A stretch of 64,000 bases of DNA from Limosilactobacillus caccae (GCF_900156885.1 NZ_FTOY01000010.1:62001-126000); one strand, 5' to 3'. Positions 1 to 9,779 are shown, numbered from the stretch's first letter. Notes: generated from the sequence alone by a model not told the origin. Translations and numbers: made by a program.

Positions 1-1
1 C

Positions 2-583
2 CTCGTCCTCACTGGAATGGTGAAGTACACAAAGCTCGACGTTGCGAACCCAGTGGCCTTCGCCTTACAGATGGTTCACCAGGATTGGCTCGCCGAACTA
101 CTTTCAATCGGGGCATTGATCGGGATGTTCACCATGATGGTGTCGATGATTTACTCCAGTTCCCGCCTAATCTATGCCATTGGTCGTGACGGCCTTCTCC
201 CATCCTTCTTAGGAAAGCTCGACAAGAAGAGCCACTCACCACAGATTGCCCTGTGGATTGTTGCTGTTATCATCGCCATCATGGGCGGACTAGTATCCTT
301 AGATCAGCTTACCAGCCTGGTTAACATCGGAACGCTGTTTGCCTTCATGCTTGTTTCGTTTGGGATCATTCCGCTGCGCCGGCGGCAAGACATCGGTAAC
401 CGCGGTGGCTTCAAAGTACCACTCTACCCTGTCTTGCCGATCATCTCTGGACTAGCGTGTTTGGCAATGATGACCCAGTTGGAAAAAGAGACCTACATCG
501 GTGCCGCCATCTGGTTTGGAATCGGAATTATCATCTACTTTACTTATGGTTACCACCACAGTAAATTAGCAGGAAATGACTAA
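2..583 (+). CDS. APC-family amino acid permease, C-terminal part (cut by window edge)
   Basis: The reading frame is open from base 2, so the gene begins before the window and only about 193 C-terminal codons are seen. The protein shows four to five hydrophobic helices and the segment SSSRLIYAIGRDGLLP, typical of the cationic amino acid transporter branch of the APC superfamily (YfnA/CAT type). A charged loop (LRRRQD) and a P-rich turn precede the last helices, as in that family. It would import amino acids by proton symport. A hairpin terminator follows directly, so it ends its transcript. The substrate cannot be decided from this fragment. Confidence 0.85.
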   Translation, partial: LVLTGMVKYTKLDVANPVAFALQMVHQDWLAELLSIGALIGMFTMMVSMIYSSSRLIYAIGRDGLLPSFLGKLDKKSHSPQIALWIVAVIIAIMGGLVSLDQLTSLVNIGTLFAFMLVSFGIIPLRRRQDIGNRGGFKVPLYPVLPIISGLACLAMMTQLEKETYIGAAIWFGIGIIIYFTYGYHHSKLAGND

Positions 584-592
584 TAACTTATT

Positions 593-624
593 AAGGACGC
601 AGATTTTTTCTGGTCCTTTTTTAT
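593..624 (+). terminator. Rho-independent terminator after the permease
   Basis: AGGAC and GTCCT arms with an inner CAG/CTG pairing are followed by six T residues, ten bases after the permease stop codon. Confidence 0.8.
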
Positions 625-782
625 TTCCGAACATTAAACAATCATTACCATAAATCACTTATTTTCTACCATTTACTATCAATTAGTAAGATGAAATATA
701 ATTTTATTTTCACAAGACGATTTGCAAGTTACCGACTGTTTTGTTAAGGTTAAAATATTGTTTCAACTTAAAATTTCACAAT

Positions 783-819
783 AAGGAGGAATCTTATAGG
801 CGAACATTGCCTAGCTCAT
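783..819 (+). promoter_or_regulatory. Distant Shine-Dalgarno with intervening hairpin
   Basis: AAGGAGG (783-789) is 30 bases before the ATG at 820, too far for normal initiation. Between them TAGGC (797-801) can pair with GCCTA (809-813). Folding that hairpin would bring the two to about 13 bases apart. No ATG, GTG or TTG lies in frame at normal spacing; the in-frame codon at 796 is ATA. Confidence 0.45.
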
Positions 820-2127
820 ATGAAAAAAGACTATAAAAAAGCACCTTTATCAAGTATCCATTTAAGAATTTATCTTGCATTAATTTTAGGACAGATTGCC
901 TGTGGTTATGCCCTGGGAATCAGTGGGACAGGACTTTCCGAAGCAGGCGACTACATCAATATCAGTGACTTCTGGGTCGGCCTGATCGGGGCAGGGAGCC
1001 TAATCGGCCTTGCCGGTAGTGCCTTGATGGGCCGGATTGCTGACCAGTTTGGCCGCCGGGGGATGTTAATGGTTAACATGTACTTATTCTCACTCGCATC
1101 CCTACTCCAGCTCTTCACGACCAACTTATTCTTATTACTCCTCGACCGGCTAATCATCGGACTGATGATCGCAGTTGATTATACGGTTGGTAACGCGCTG
1201 TTAGTTGAATGGTTACCGGAAAAAGCCAGTGGTAAATTTCAAAGCCAGCTAATTATCTACTGGACCTTTGGCTTTATTGCCTCATATATCGCCGGTTCAT
1301 CAATTAGTGGTTTTGGTAGCCACAACTGGCAAGTCATCCTGGCCTCTTCCATCGTGCCAGGCTTAATTGCTGCCCTTTACCGGTCAGTCTTCCGGATTCC
1401 AGCCTCACCTAGCTGGCTCGCTAGCCAGGGCCAAAACAAGACAGCCCAAAAGGTGATCCAAAAACACCTTGGTAAGAAGTGGGGATTGTCACTAAAGTTA
1501 ATCAAGGCGAAGCCCGCTGATAACATTTCCTGGAAAACACTGTTTAACAAACAATATCGGCGGCGGACACTTGTCGGGGGACTTTTTTATGCCTGCCAGG
1601 CCTTTGCCTTTTTCGGGATCAGTATCTTCTTACCAATCCTTCTCGAAAGTATGAAGCTTGATCAGAGTAACATTTCAGGGATTATCTACAACGGCTGTAT
1701 CCTAATCGGGGTACTCCTGGGGAGTTTCTTATTCAAGCTAATCAGCCGCCGGGCCTTTTTGATTGGAACCTTCTTCCTTTCCGCGGCCTTACTGGTTGCC
1801 TTGATCTTGAGTAGCAACAGCTCGTCCACTTTACAAATCACTATTTTTGCATTCTTTGCCGTTATCCTTTCGGCCGGATTAGTCCTGGACTACCCCTACC
1901 CGACCGAACTCTTCGATGTCAAAGTACGGGCCAGTGGTGTTGGTACTTGTATCACCATCAGCCGAATTGGCGCTGCCAGCGGGACCTTCTTGCTCCCCAT
2001 CTTTACCCATCTTGGGGGGGCGAACCTGTCGATGATTGTCTGTACCGCTGTCCTCTTAATTGGGGGAATCATCTGCCTTATCTGGGCACCAGAAACTTCA
2101 CCACGGTACGTAAAGAAAGCTAACTAA
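820..2127 (+). CDS. MFS transporter (metabolite:H+ symporter type)
   Basis: A 435-residue protein with about twelve hydrophobic helices. The loop between helices 2 and 3 carries the MFS motif A-like GRIADQFGRRG (about residues 68-78), and a second, weaker copy (KLISRRAF) follows in the C-terminal half. This is the layout of the sugar porter/metabolite:H+ symporter branch, working at the cytoplasmic membrane. The substrate cannot be read from the sequence. The gene stands alone between terminators. Its ribosome binding site is unusually far upstream, with a hairpin between. Confidence 0.85.
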   Translation: MKKDYKKAPLSSIHLRIYLALILGQIACGYALGISGTGLSEAGDYINISDFWVGLIGAGSLIGLAGSALMGRIADQFGRRGMLMVNMYLFSLASLLQLFTTNLFLLLLDRLIIGLMIAVDYTVGNALLVEWLPEKASGKFQSQLIIYWTFGFIASYIAGSSISGFGSHNWQVILASSIVPGLIAALYRSVFRIPASPSWLASQGQNKTAQKVIQKHLGKKWGLSLKLIKAKPADNISWKTLFNKQYRRRTLVGGLFYACQAFAFFGISIFLPILLESMKLDQSNISGIIYNGCILIGVLLGSFLFKLISRRAFLIGTFFLSAALLVALILSSNSSSTLQITIFAFFAVILSAGLVLDYPYPTELFDVKVRASGVGTCITISRIGAASGTFLLPIFTHLGGANLSMIVCTAVLLIGGIICLIWAPETSPRYVKKAN

Positions 2128-2146
2128 GTTTAGAGAATCACCCAAC

Positions 2147-2194
2147 AAAAGACCGCCAGCGTTCGGATTTCCGAATACTGGCGGTCTTTTGTTG
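2147..2194. terminator. Bidirectional terminator between MFS gene and potD
   Basis: GACCGCCAG pairs with CTGGCGGTC and an inner CGGA/TCCG extends the stem. The hairpin is flanked by AACAAAA on one side and TTTTGTT on the other, so it can stop transcription from both convergent genes. Confidence 0.85.
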
Positions 2195-2234
2195 CTTATC
2201 GAGTGTGGCCGCAATGGTTGCACGCTTTTAATCA

Positions 2235-3308
2235 CTACTTGGCAAACATCTTAAACTCAAGGAAAAGGTCATTATATTCACCAAGGACCCGTAGTGGCAG
2301 GTCACGGTAGGTCTGTAAGTGTTTCATCGTGTTGGCCGGTGGGTAGAAGGCCTTATCAGCGGTAATCTTCTTTGGCAACTGCTTTTTTGCGGCAGCATTT
2401 GGCGTTGCGTAGCCAACATATTTAGCATTTTGGGCAGCGTTTCCTGGTTCGAGCATAAAGTTGATGAACTGGTAGGCGGCAGTTTTATTCCGGGCAGCCT
2501 TGGGGATCACCATGTTATCAAACCAAATATTGCTCCCTTCACTGGGAACAACGTAATGCAGGTGGTGGTTGATATTCATCATCTCACGCGCATCCCCTGA
2601 ATACGTTACCCCGACGGCCGCCTCATCTTGCTCCATGTACATCTTCATCTCATCAGCAATGATTGCTTTGACATTTGGCGTTAGCTGTTTGAGATGGTGC
2701 TGGGCAAGTTTTAACTGCTGGTAGTCAGTCGTGTTGACCGAATCATGCTGGGTAATTAACGCCACTGCAAAGACGTCCCGCGCACTATCAATTAACATCA
2801 GATTGTTTTTCAGCCGTGGATTCCACAGTTGCTCCCAGTGCTGGACATCTTTTCCTGTGACTTTTTGGTCGTTATAAATTATCCCCAGCGTTCCCCAAAA
2901 ATAAGGAACGGAATAACGGTTACCACGATCGAAGGCTTGGTTTAAAAATTGCGGATCAATATAGCGCAGGTTAGGCAATTGCCGGTGGTCCAGCGGGGCA
3001 ATTAAGTGTTCTTTTTTCATCCGTTGGACAGTGTATTCACTCGGGATTACCACGTCATAATTTGTGCCCCCCTGACGGATCTTCGTCAGCATCGACTCAT
3101 TACTGTCAAAGGTCTCATAATCCACCCGGTAGCCGGTTTGCTGCTCAAACTTGCTGATTAAGGCGGGGTCGATATAATCCCCCCAGTTGTAAATCGTCAG
3201 CGTTTTGCCACTGCCACCTGTACTCTGGTGGTTTAGCGCTAGGTCGCCCAGGGCAAGGAGAATACAGATCAGGACAACCGCAAAAAAGGCAGAGAATAGT
3301 TTTTTCAT
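2235..3308 (-). CDS. potD: Spermidine/putrescine ABC transporter substrate-binding protein
   Basis: A 357-residue extracytoplasmic polyamine-binding protein of the PotD family. An N-terminal hydrophobic stretch (residues 4-24) anchors or exports it. It is followed by the family signature TIYNWGDYIDPALISKFEQQ, and further on by VPYFWGTLGI and SGDAREMM, segments that line the polyamine pocket in PotD proteins. I see no lipobox cysteine at a convincing position: the only N-terminal cysteine lies inside the hydrophobic core (LICILL). It is the last gene of potABCD and overlaps potC by 4 bases. Confidence 0.93.
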   Translation of the reverse strand: MKKLFSAFFAVVLICILLALGDLALNHQSTGGSGKTLTIYNWGDYIDPALISKFEQQTGYRVDYETFDSNESMLTKIRQGGTNYDVVIPSEYTVQRMKKEHLIAPLDHRQLPNLRYIDPQFLNQAFDRGNRYSVPYFWGTLGIIYNDQKVTGKDVQHWEQLWNPRLKNNLMLIDSARDVFAVALITQHDSVNTTDYQQLKLAQHHLKQLTPNVKAIIADEMKMYMEQDEAAVGVTYSGDAREMMNINHHLHYVVPSEGSNIWFDNMVIPKAARNKTAAYQFINFMLEPGNAAQNAKYVGYATPNAAAKKQLPKKITADKAFYPPANTMKHLQTYRDLPLRVLGEYNDLFLEFKMFAK

Positions 3309-4123
3309 TGGGCATCACCTTCCCGGACAACCACAATCCGGTGACGACGGCCACCATGCTTGCTGATAATGTAATAACCGATTACTAAGAGCAGTGAGGC
3401 AATAAACATCAACGTTGACAGCGCGTTGATCTCCAGGTCGATCCCTTGCCGGGCACGGGAATATATTTCAACAGACAAGGTCGAAAAACCATTCCCGGTT
3501 ACGAAAAAGGTCACCGCAAAGTCGTCTAGCGAATAGGTGAACGCCATGAAGTATCCCGCCAAGATGCCGGGGGCAATCGCTGGCAATATTACCCGGGTTA
3601 AGGCTTGCCAGCGGGTCGCCCCTAAATCATAAGCAGCATCCACTAGTGTCGGGGACAGCTCGTTTAACTTGGGTAAAACCATCAAAACCACGATGGGAAT
3701 ACAAAAGGCAACGTGGCTAAGTAACACCGAGACAAAGCCTAAGCGGACGCCGAGCATCGTAAAGAAGATCAAAAAACTTGCCCCGATAATAACATCTGGT
3801 GAAACCATCAAAACATTATTTAATGATAACAGGCTGTTCTTCCAGGGACGGCGGGCATCCTTAATGGCTAAGGCCCCGAGAGTCCCGATAATCGTCGCCA
3901 ACAACGAAGCTAAAAAGGCCACCAGCAGGGTATTGATCACGATTGTAATCATCCGGCTATCCGCAAATAAGTCCGCATAGTGTTGCAAGGAAAAGCCCCG
4001 GTAGCGTTCCATCGTTTTCCCACTACTAAAGGAAAAGACAACTAAGTACACGATCGGCGCATATAAAATAATAAAGACAAAGGTCAGATAAATGGCGCTC
4101 CATGACCAATGGTGCTTCTTCAT
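3305..4123 (-). CDS. potC: Spermidine/putrescine ABC transporter permease PotC
   Basis: A 272-residue inner-membrane permease with six predicted helices and the binding-protein-dependent permease EAA loop, here AAYDLGATRWQALTRVILP (about residues 163-181), which contacts the PotA ATPase. With PotB it forms the polyamine channel. Its start overlaps the potB stop by one base (TAATG) and its end overlaps potD by four, so the four genes are translationally coupled. Confidence 0.93.
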   Translation of the reverse strand: MKKHHWSWSAIYLTFVFIILYAPIVYLVVFSFSSGKTMERYRGFSLQHYADLFADSRMITIVINTLLVAFLASLLATIIGTLGALAIKDARRPWKNSLLSLNNVLMVSPDVIIGASFLIFFTMLGVRLGFVSVLLSHVAFCIPIVVLMVLPKLNELSPTLVDAAYDLGATRWQALTRVILPAIAPGILAGYFMAFTYSLDDFAVTFFVTGNGFSTLSVEIYSRARQGIDLEINALSTLMFIASLLLVIGYYIISKHGGRRHRIVVVREGDAQ

Positions 4124-4929
4124 TAGCTTCGTCCTCCCTTCTGTTTCTTATCACCCGTCATGAACATGATGATAAACATCGCGATGATTAAGACGACCCC
4201 AATTGTTGAACCCATCCCCCAGTTTTGGGTGGTTAAGAAGTGTTCTTCAATGGCCGTCCCAAGAGTGATTACCCGGTTACCACCGATCAGGCGGGTGATC
4301 ATAAATAGTGATAGCGATGGGATAAAGACTGCTTGAATTCCCGCCTTTACTCCCGGCATTGACAAGGGCCAAATGACCTTTCTAAAGGTCTGCCACTGGG
4401 TCGCGCCCAGGTCATAACTAGCGTTGATCAACGACGGGTTAATTTCTGCCAGACTATTGAAAATTGGCAAGACCATAAACGGAATTTCAATATAGGCCGC
4501 CACAAACATGAAACTAGCATCCGTAAACAACAGCTGGTGGCTGCCAAGCCCCGTAAACTGGAGAAACTGATTGATTGTCCCGGTCCGGCTGAAGAGACCA
4601 ATGAAAGCGTAAGTCTTCAGCAAGAGGTTGATCCAGGTGGGCAAAATCACCAGCAGCAACCAGAACTGCTTGTTAGGCAAGTGGTTTAAGACATATGCTG
4701 TAGGATAGCTAATCACCAGGGTCACCAGGGTAATCAAGAGAGCGTACCAAACGGAATTAAGCGTCATCTTGAGGTAGACACTAGAGGTAAGGTAGTTGGC
4801 ATAGTTACCAAGAGTCGCGTGCCCGTTAATGTCAAAAAATGACTGGTAGAGGATCAATACCAACGGCGCCACCACGAAAAGAACGATCCATAAAGCATAT
4901 GGCACAATAAACATTGCTTTTTGGCGCAT
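4123..4929 (-). CDS. potB: Spermidine/putrescine ABC transporter permease PotB
   Basis: A 268-residue permease with six helices and its own EAA loop (ASYDLGATQWQTFRKVIWP). It pairs with PotC in the polyamine ABC importer. The start is the ATG at 4929, which shares one base with the potA stop codon (TAATG). Length and domain layout are normal for PotB. Confidence 0.93.
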   Translation of the reverse strand: MRQKAMFIVPYALWIVLFVVAPLVLILYQSFFDINGHATLGNYANYLTSSVYLKMTLNSVWYALLITLVTLVISYPTAYVLNHLPNKQFWLLLVILPTWINLLLKTYAFIGLFSRTGTINQFLQFTGLGSHQLLFTDASFMFVAAYIEIPFMVLPIFNSLAEINPSLINASYDLGATQWQTFRKVIWPLSMPGVKAGIQAVFIPSLSLFMITRLIGGNRVITLGTAIEEHFLTTQNWGMGSTIGVVLIIAMFIIMFMTGDKKQKGGRS

Positions 4930-6020
4930 TAGTCTTCCTCCTCATAACCATCGAGCCGGGCGTCAAAGTCTTCTTCACTCTCGTTATAGCGCATGACGTG
5001 GATATCTTCAGGGTCAAAACTAATGCCGACCTGTGCCCCCACCTGTGTCTTGTGGATTGAGTTGATCTTCCACTGGTGGTTACGCTGGTCAATTACGGTA
5101 ATTTGGTAATCCACTCCCCGGAAAAGTTGAGTTGCGACAGTTCCGATTAGTTTACCCTTCTCCACCGTTGTAATATCAAGGTCCTCGGGCCGGATAACTA
5201 CCTCAACCTTCTCATCTGGCCGCATCCCGGCATCGACACATTCAAAGTCCTGCCCGTTAATTGCGACAAGGTAGTCCTCCTTCATCACCCCAGGAATGAT
5301 GTTGCTTTCGCCGATAAAGTCCGCAACAAAGTGGTTTAGCGGCTCATCATAAATATCAACGGGGGTCCCACTTTGCTGGATCTTCCCATCGTTGATAATC
5401 ATTATCTGGTCACTCATCGCTAACGCTTCTTCCTGGTCATGCGTCACAAAGATAAAGGTAATGCCTAACTGGCGTTGCAACTGGCGTAACTCTGTCTGCA
5501 TCTGGACCCGTAACTTGTGATCGAGGGCCGAAAGAGCTTCGTCAAGCAATAGGACTTTCGGTTCATTGGCAATTGCCCGGGCAATTGCGACCCGCTGGCG
5601 TTGCCCACCAGACATCGCCGTAATTTCCCGGTCGCCATAGCCATCGAGCTGGACCAGGTGGAGGGCATTTTTAACCCGCTGGTCGATCTGCTTTTTTGCC
5701 ACGCCCTTGATTTGGAGACCAAAGGCCACATTTTCGGCGACATTCATGTGTGGAAATAGTGCGTAGTCCTGGAAGACCGTGTTGACCTGGCGGCGGTTTG
5801 CTGGGACGTCATTGATCCGGTTGCCATCAAAGTAGATGTCTCCCTCGGTTGCTTGGTCAAAGCCAGCAATCAACCGGAGAATGGTCGTTTTCCCTGAACC
5901 AGACGGCCCCAAAAGGGTATAAAATTTTCCTGCTTCAATCGTAAAACTTATATCACGCAGCACTACATTATCGTCATAGCTTTTGCTGACGTGATGGAAT
6001 TCCATAATATTTTTAGCCAT
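4929..6020 (-). CDS. potA: Spermidine/putrescine ABC transporter ATP-binding protein PotA
   Basis: An ABC ATPase with Walker [10 protein letters not shown]-loop [11 protein letters not shown], signature [14 protein letters not shown], Walker [13 protein letters not shown] and the switch histidine in [11 protein letters not shown]-terminal TOBE domain follows (about residues 270-350). I chose the ATG at 6020 (MAKNIMEF), giving 363 residues, because GGGGA precedes it; the upstream ATGs at 6041 and 6038 have no purine-rich site. It powers polyamine uptake through PotBC and is the first gene of the operon, divergent from pepX. Confidence 0.92.
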   Translation of the reverse strand: MAKNIMEFHHVSKSYDDNVVLRDISFTIEAGKFYTLLGPSGSGKTTILRLIAGFDQATEGDIYFDGNRINDVPANRRQVNTVFQDYALFPHMNVAENVAFGLQIKGVAKKQIDQRVKNALHLVQLDGYGDREITAMSGGQRQRVAIARAIANEPKVLLLDEALSALDHKLRVQMQTELRQLQRQLGITFIFVTHDQEEALAMSDQIMIINDGKIQQSGTPVDIYDEPLNHFVADFIGESNIIPGVMKEDYLVAINGQDFECVDAGMRPDEKVEVVIRPEDLDITTVEKGKLIGTVATQLFRGVDYQITVIDQRNHQWKINSIHKTQVGAQVGISFDPEDIHVMRYNESEEDFDARLDGYEEED

Positions 6021-6153
6021 TGGCGTTTCCCCAATCATCATTTTTTCTGATTAATCTGCTTTAAATTATACGCTTTCATCATGGTTAATTTTAAGCAAAT
6101 AATTGTAAAAGTGCGATAATTAATATAGCAAATTTTACCCAGAGGTGTTTTAA

Positions 6154-8556
6154 ATGAAAATCAACCAATTCAGTCTCGCCCCGATAACGCCTGTCCAACG
6201 ACGGCAAGAACTTATCAAGATTCATTTACTCCAAGAAAACGAGGAAGCAACCCTCTCGCCCACCGCGATGTGGAAAACATTTCTTTCCCGGATCCACCTG
6301 GCAAGCCAGCAAGCAGCCGCTAGCCAGCAATGGCTCAATGACCTCCTTGCTACACCAACCCTTTCAATTGCTGAGTGGTTGGCGAAGGGCCGCCCAATGA
6401 CGGACGACGTCTTCTACCTGGTGGCGCTCCAACTTCTTGAGTTTGAACCAGCTGTGGACTTCGCCATCACTGACCCACTGGCGACAGTTAACCAGGTCGG
6501 TCTCCCTCACGAATCGCACCAGCAGTGGACTACGGCAGACATTATCGACGCCTTTTACCGCTTACTCAATACCCACGGAAAAAATGGTCAGTCCCTTATC
6601 GACGCCTTGACAGCGAACGGGCTAATGGCCTGGTCGTATCAGCTTCCGGCCAGTCAAAAGCCCCTTTACTTCAACGGCAAGCCCCTTGCCAGCTTTGATC
6701 CGGCACAGTTTATCCGCGAAGTAGTCTACATCGAAACCGACATGGACACTGACTTTGATGGGCGTGCCGACTTAGTCAAGGCAGAAGTTATGCGCCCCGT
6801 TGATTCGAATGCGGGTTTAAAGGTCCCGGCTGTCTTTACCGCGAGTCCTTACAACCAGGGCACTAACGATAAGTGGGGCGACCAGGCGACCCATAATGTA
6901 AACTACCCCCTCAAACACAAGGCCAAAGACTTCCAGGCCCCTCAGGAAATGACCTTCCCCACAGACTTTTCTCGCCAGCAGGTTACTGCTAAGAGCAAAT
7001 TTGCGACGGAAAGTTTCAGTACGACCCCTAGCTACACCCTAAATAACTATCTGGCAGCACGGGGCTACGCAGTTGTCTATGCCGCCGGGATCGGAACACG
7101 GGACTCAGACGGCCTGCAAACTTGTGGGTCTCCTGAACAGACTGATTCAATGAAGGCCGTCGTCGAATGGCTCCATGGTGACCGGCGGGCCTTTACTGAC
7201 CGGACAAGTGGCGTTGAAATTGCTGCCTGGTGGTGCAACGGTAACGTTGCCATGACGGGACGGTCTTACCTGGGAACCCTGGCGACTGCTGTTGCAACAA
7301 CTGGGGTTCCCGGCCTCAAGGCGATTATCAGTGAAGCGGCAATTTCTAGTTGGTACGACTACTACCGGGAAAATGGCCTTGTCCGGGCAGCGGGTGGTTT
7401 CCAGGGCGAAGATGCTGATACCCTCGCTGATGAAACATTTAGTCGGACCAAACGGCCCGCAGACTACCGCCGGATTGAAAAAACGAACGCACGGTATGTT
7501 GCACAAATGGCAAAGGCAATGGACCGGGAGACTGGTAATTACAATGCCTTCTGGGATGCGCGGAACTACCGGAAAGACTTTGCTGGGATCAAGGCGGCCG
7601 TTATGATGGTCCACGGGCTGAACGATACTAATGTCCGGCCAAGCAACGTCAAGGCCTTAGCCGATGCCCTCCAGGACTTGCCAGTCACCAGTAAATTAGT
7701 CCTCCACCAGGGGCAACATATTTATATTAATGCCTTTAGGTCAATTGACTTTACCGACATGGTCAACCTCTGGTTAGCCAACAAGCTTTGGGGCTACCAA
7801 AACAATGCTGACAAGGTCCTGCCAACGGTAATCGTCCAGGACAATGTCACTCCCGAAACGTGGAACAGCTATGACCAATGGACAAACGGCAATGAGCAAA
7901 CCTACTTCTTAAATGGTCAGCAACTCGCCCCTACTGCGGGAGAAGGAATCCAGCAATTTAGCGACCAGCAGCCAGTAGCGACTTATCAAGAATGGTGCAA
8001 GGAGCCGCAAGAGTGGGCCCAGGCCCTCATTAAAGACGACGGCCAGTTCAGCTGCCACTTTCTTACCGCACCAGCAAAGGAAGACTACCTGCTGCGGGGG
8101 ACACCCATCGTTACCCTAAAAGTCGCTGCCAGTAAGAATTACGGAATGGTTAGCGCCCGGCTGGTCGACTTCGGCAAAGCTAACCGGCTAACAACTGCCC
8201 CCGTCCTCTTTAACCATGGCGGTCTCCAGCTCGGCTTCCACTGGCAAAGCGATGATCTCCGGGAATTTAAGCAACAGAAAGGGACAACGGATAGTAAGGT
8301 GATCGCTAGTGGCCACATCAACCTGCAAAACCGCCACGATCCTGCCCACGTCGATGACCTTCAAGCTAACCAGTTCGTCACTGTCCGCTTCGCCCTCCAA
8401 CCAATCTTCCACCACCTAGTCGCCGGCCACCAGTTGGGCCTTATCATTTACAGCACCGACTATGAGTTCACCCTCCGTGCTAACGATGATCTTTCCTACC
8501 AGCTTGACCTCGCTGGCTGTCAGCTAGTGATTCCCGGCGTAACACGGCTAAACTAG
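6154..8556 (+). CDS. pepX: Xaa-Pro dipeptidyl-peptidase (X-prolyl dipeptidyl aminopeptidase)
   Basis: An 800-residue S15-family serine peptidase that removes X-Pro dipeptides from casein and other proline-rich peptides in the cytoplasm. The nucleophile is Ser371 in GRSYLGT; the acid and base are probably in HGLNDTNVRP and HQGQHIY. The helical N-terminal domain (to about residue 160), the alpha/beta hydrolase core and the C-terminal jelly-roll are all present, and length is normal. AGAGGTG precedes the ATG. It is followed by a second proline-specific peptidase, so the pair probably completes breakdown of proline peptides. Confidence 0.95.
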   Translation: MKINQFSLAPITPVQRRQELIKIHLLQENEEATLSPTAMWKTFLSRIHLASQQAAASQQWLNDLLATPTLSIAEWLAKGRPMTDDVFYLVALQLLEFEPAVDFAITDPLATVNQVGLPHESHQQWTTADIIDAFYRLLNTHGKNGQSLIDALTANGLMAWSYQLPASQKPLYFNGKPLASFDPAQFIREVVYIETDMDTDFDGRADLVKAEVMRPVDSNAGLKVPAVFTASPYNQGTNDKWGDQATHNVNYPLKHKAKDFQAPQEMTFPTDFSRQQVTAKSKFATESFSTTPSYTLNNYLAARGYAVVYAAGIGTRDSDGLQTCGSPEQTDSMKAVVEWLHGDRRAFTDRTSGVEIAAWWCNGNVAMTGRSYLGTLATAVATTGVPGLKAIISEAAISSWYDYYRENGLVRAAGGFQGEDADTLADETFSRTKRPADYRRIEKTNARYVAQMAKAMDRETGNYNAFWDARNYRKDFAGIKAAVMMVHGLNDTNVRPSNVKALADALQDLPVTSKLVLHQGQHIYINAFRSIDFTDMVNLWLANKLWGYQNNADKVLPTVIVQDNVTPETWNSYDQWTNGNEQTYFLNGQQLAPTAGEGIQQFSDQQPVATYQEWCKEPQEWAQALIKDDGQFSCHFLTAPAKEDYLLRGTPIVTLKVAASKNYGMVSARLVDFGKANRLTTAPVLFNHGGLQLGFHWQSDDLREFKQQKGTTDSKVIASGHINLQNRHDPAHVDDLQANQFVTVRFALQPIFHHLVAGHQLGLIIYSTDYEFTLRANDDLSYQLDLAGCQLVIPGVTRLN

Positions 8557-8559
8557 TGG

Positions 8560-8575
8560 TGTTTCACATGAAACG
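8560..8575. other. parS-like 16-mer
   Basis: TGTTTCACATGAAACG matches 14 of 16 positions of the ParB-binding consensus TGTTTCACGTGAAACA. It lies four bases after the pepX stop codon. It is an inverted repeat apart from the centre and end, and could also be chance. Confidence 0.35.
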
Positions 8576-8642
8576 GCAATTTCTAGCAGATCAACAGTAA
8601 ATGAGTTAAAATATAAGTTATATGTCTAAAGGAGAGATGAGA

Positions 8643-9554
8643 ATGAAGCAAGGAACAAAGATCATTACCCTTGATAACGGCTATCACCTATGGACTAACA
8701 CGCAAGGTGAAGGTGACATCCACCTGCTTGCCCTCCACGGGGGTCCCGGTGGTAACCACGAATACTGGGAAGACGCTGCTGAGCAGTTGAAAAAGCAGGG
8801 ACTAAACGTCCAGGTTACCATGTATGACCAACTGGGGTCGCTTTATTCCGACCAACCAGATTATTCTGACCCCGCGATTGCCAAGAAGTACCTCACTTAT
8901 GAATACTTCCTTGATGAAGTCGATGAAGTACGGCAAAAGCTAGGCCTTGATAACATCTACTTAATTGGGCAAAGCTGGGGCGGTCTCCTCGTCCAAGAAT
9001 ACGCAGTTAAGTACGGGCAACACCTAAAAGGGGCGATCATTTCGTCAATGGTTGACGAGATTGATGAGTATGTTGAGCACGTCAATGCTTTGCGTGATAA
9101 GACCCTTTCGCCAGAAGCTGTTGCCTTCATGAAAGAATGTGAGACGAAAAATGACTACTCCAACCCGAAGTATCAAGAATACGTTCAAGTAATGAACGAG
9201 CAATATATTGACCGGAAACAGCCTTCCAAGCTGTACCACCTGAAGGATCTCGGCGGTGACGCAGTCTACAATGCCTTCCAGGGAGACAACGAATTCGTCA
9301 TTACTGGTAAGCTTAAGGATTGGCATTTCCGTGACCAATTAAAGAACATCAAGGTGCCAACCCTCTTGACATTCGGTGAACACGAGTCAATGCCGGTTGA
9401 AACAGCAAAGATAATGGCTAGTCTTATTCCAAACGCAAAGCTTGTTACTACGCCAAATGGTGGTCACCACCACATGGTTGACAACCCCGCCGTATATTAC
9501 AAGCACCTCGCTGACTTTATCCGTGAAGTTGAAAACGGCACATTCAACAAGTAA
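8643..9554 (+). CDS. pip: Prolyl iminopeptidase (proline-specific alpha/beta hydrolase)
   Basis: A 303-residue alpha/beta hydrolase of peptidase family S33. HGGPGG (oxyanion region) and GQSWGG with Ser111 mark the family; the C-terminal NGGHHHM holds the catalytic histidine. It releases N-terminal proline from peptides. I start at 8643 because AAAGGAGA sits eight bases before it; the ATG at 8622 lies upstream of that site and has none of its own. It follows pepX by 86 bases and probably shares its role in proline-peptide use. Confidence 0.9.
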   Translation: MKQGTKIITLDNGYHLWTNTQGEGDIHLLALHGGPGGNHEYWEDAAEQLKKQGLNVQVTMYDQLGSLYSDQPDYSDPAIAKKYLTYEYFLDEVDEVRQKLGLDNIYLIGQSWGGLLVQEYAVKYGQHLKGAIISSMVDEIDEYVEHVNALRDKTLSPEAVAFMKECETKNDYSNPKYQEYVQVMNEQYIDRKQPSKLYHLKDLGGDAVYNAFQGDNEFVITGKLKDWHFRDQLKNIKVPTLLTFGEHESMPVETAKIMASLIPNAKLVTTPNGGHHHMVDNPAVYYKHLADFIREVENGTFNK

Positions 9555-9559
9555 ATCAC

Positions 9560-9612
9560 CACAAGGGGTGGGATAACGAAGTTACAAACGACTTCCGTCC
9601 CCCCTTTTTATT
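9560..9612 (+). terminator. Rho-independent terminator after pip
   Basis: AAGGGGTGGG and an imperfect complementary arm CCGTCCCCCC are followed by five T residues. Confidence 0.65.
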
Positions 9613-9751
9613 TCATGAATTATTTATGAACAAGATTTTAAAAGATGGATAAGTATTGCTAAAAAGAAAGTGAATTATGGTACGATATTTATACGAAATA
9701 TACGAAGGAATGGTCAAAGCAAAAACATAATCTGGTTTCACTAACGTTGTT

Positions 9752-9779
9752 ATTCAGAGGGTTTGGGAACCCTTCGAAT
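9752..9779 (+). promoter_or_regulatory. Hairpin in the leader of the P-type ATPase gene
   Basis: ATTC and AGGGTT pair with AACCCT and GAAT around a TGGG loop, about 40 bases before the ATPase start. No T run follows, so it is not a terminator. I could not match it to a known riboswitch. Confidence 0.45.

Noticed and set aside
7147-7614. Long antisense frame inside pepX
   Set aside because: It overlaps a clear PepX catalytic region, has no ribosome site and no family features; it is a shadow of the codon pattern. The same holds for the many frames antisense to the adhesin and the P-type ATPase.
8560-8575. Replication origin near the parS-like site
   Set aside because: No dnaA, dnaN, gyrase or parB genes and no cluster of DnaA boxes were seen in the window.
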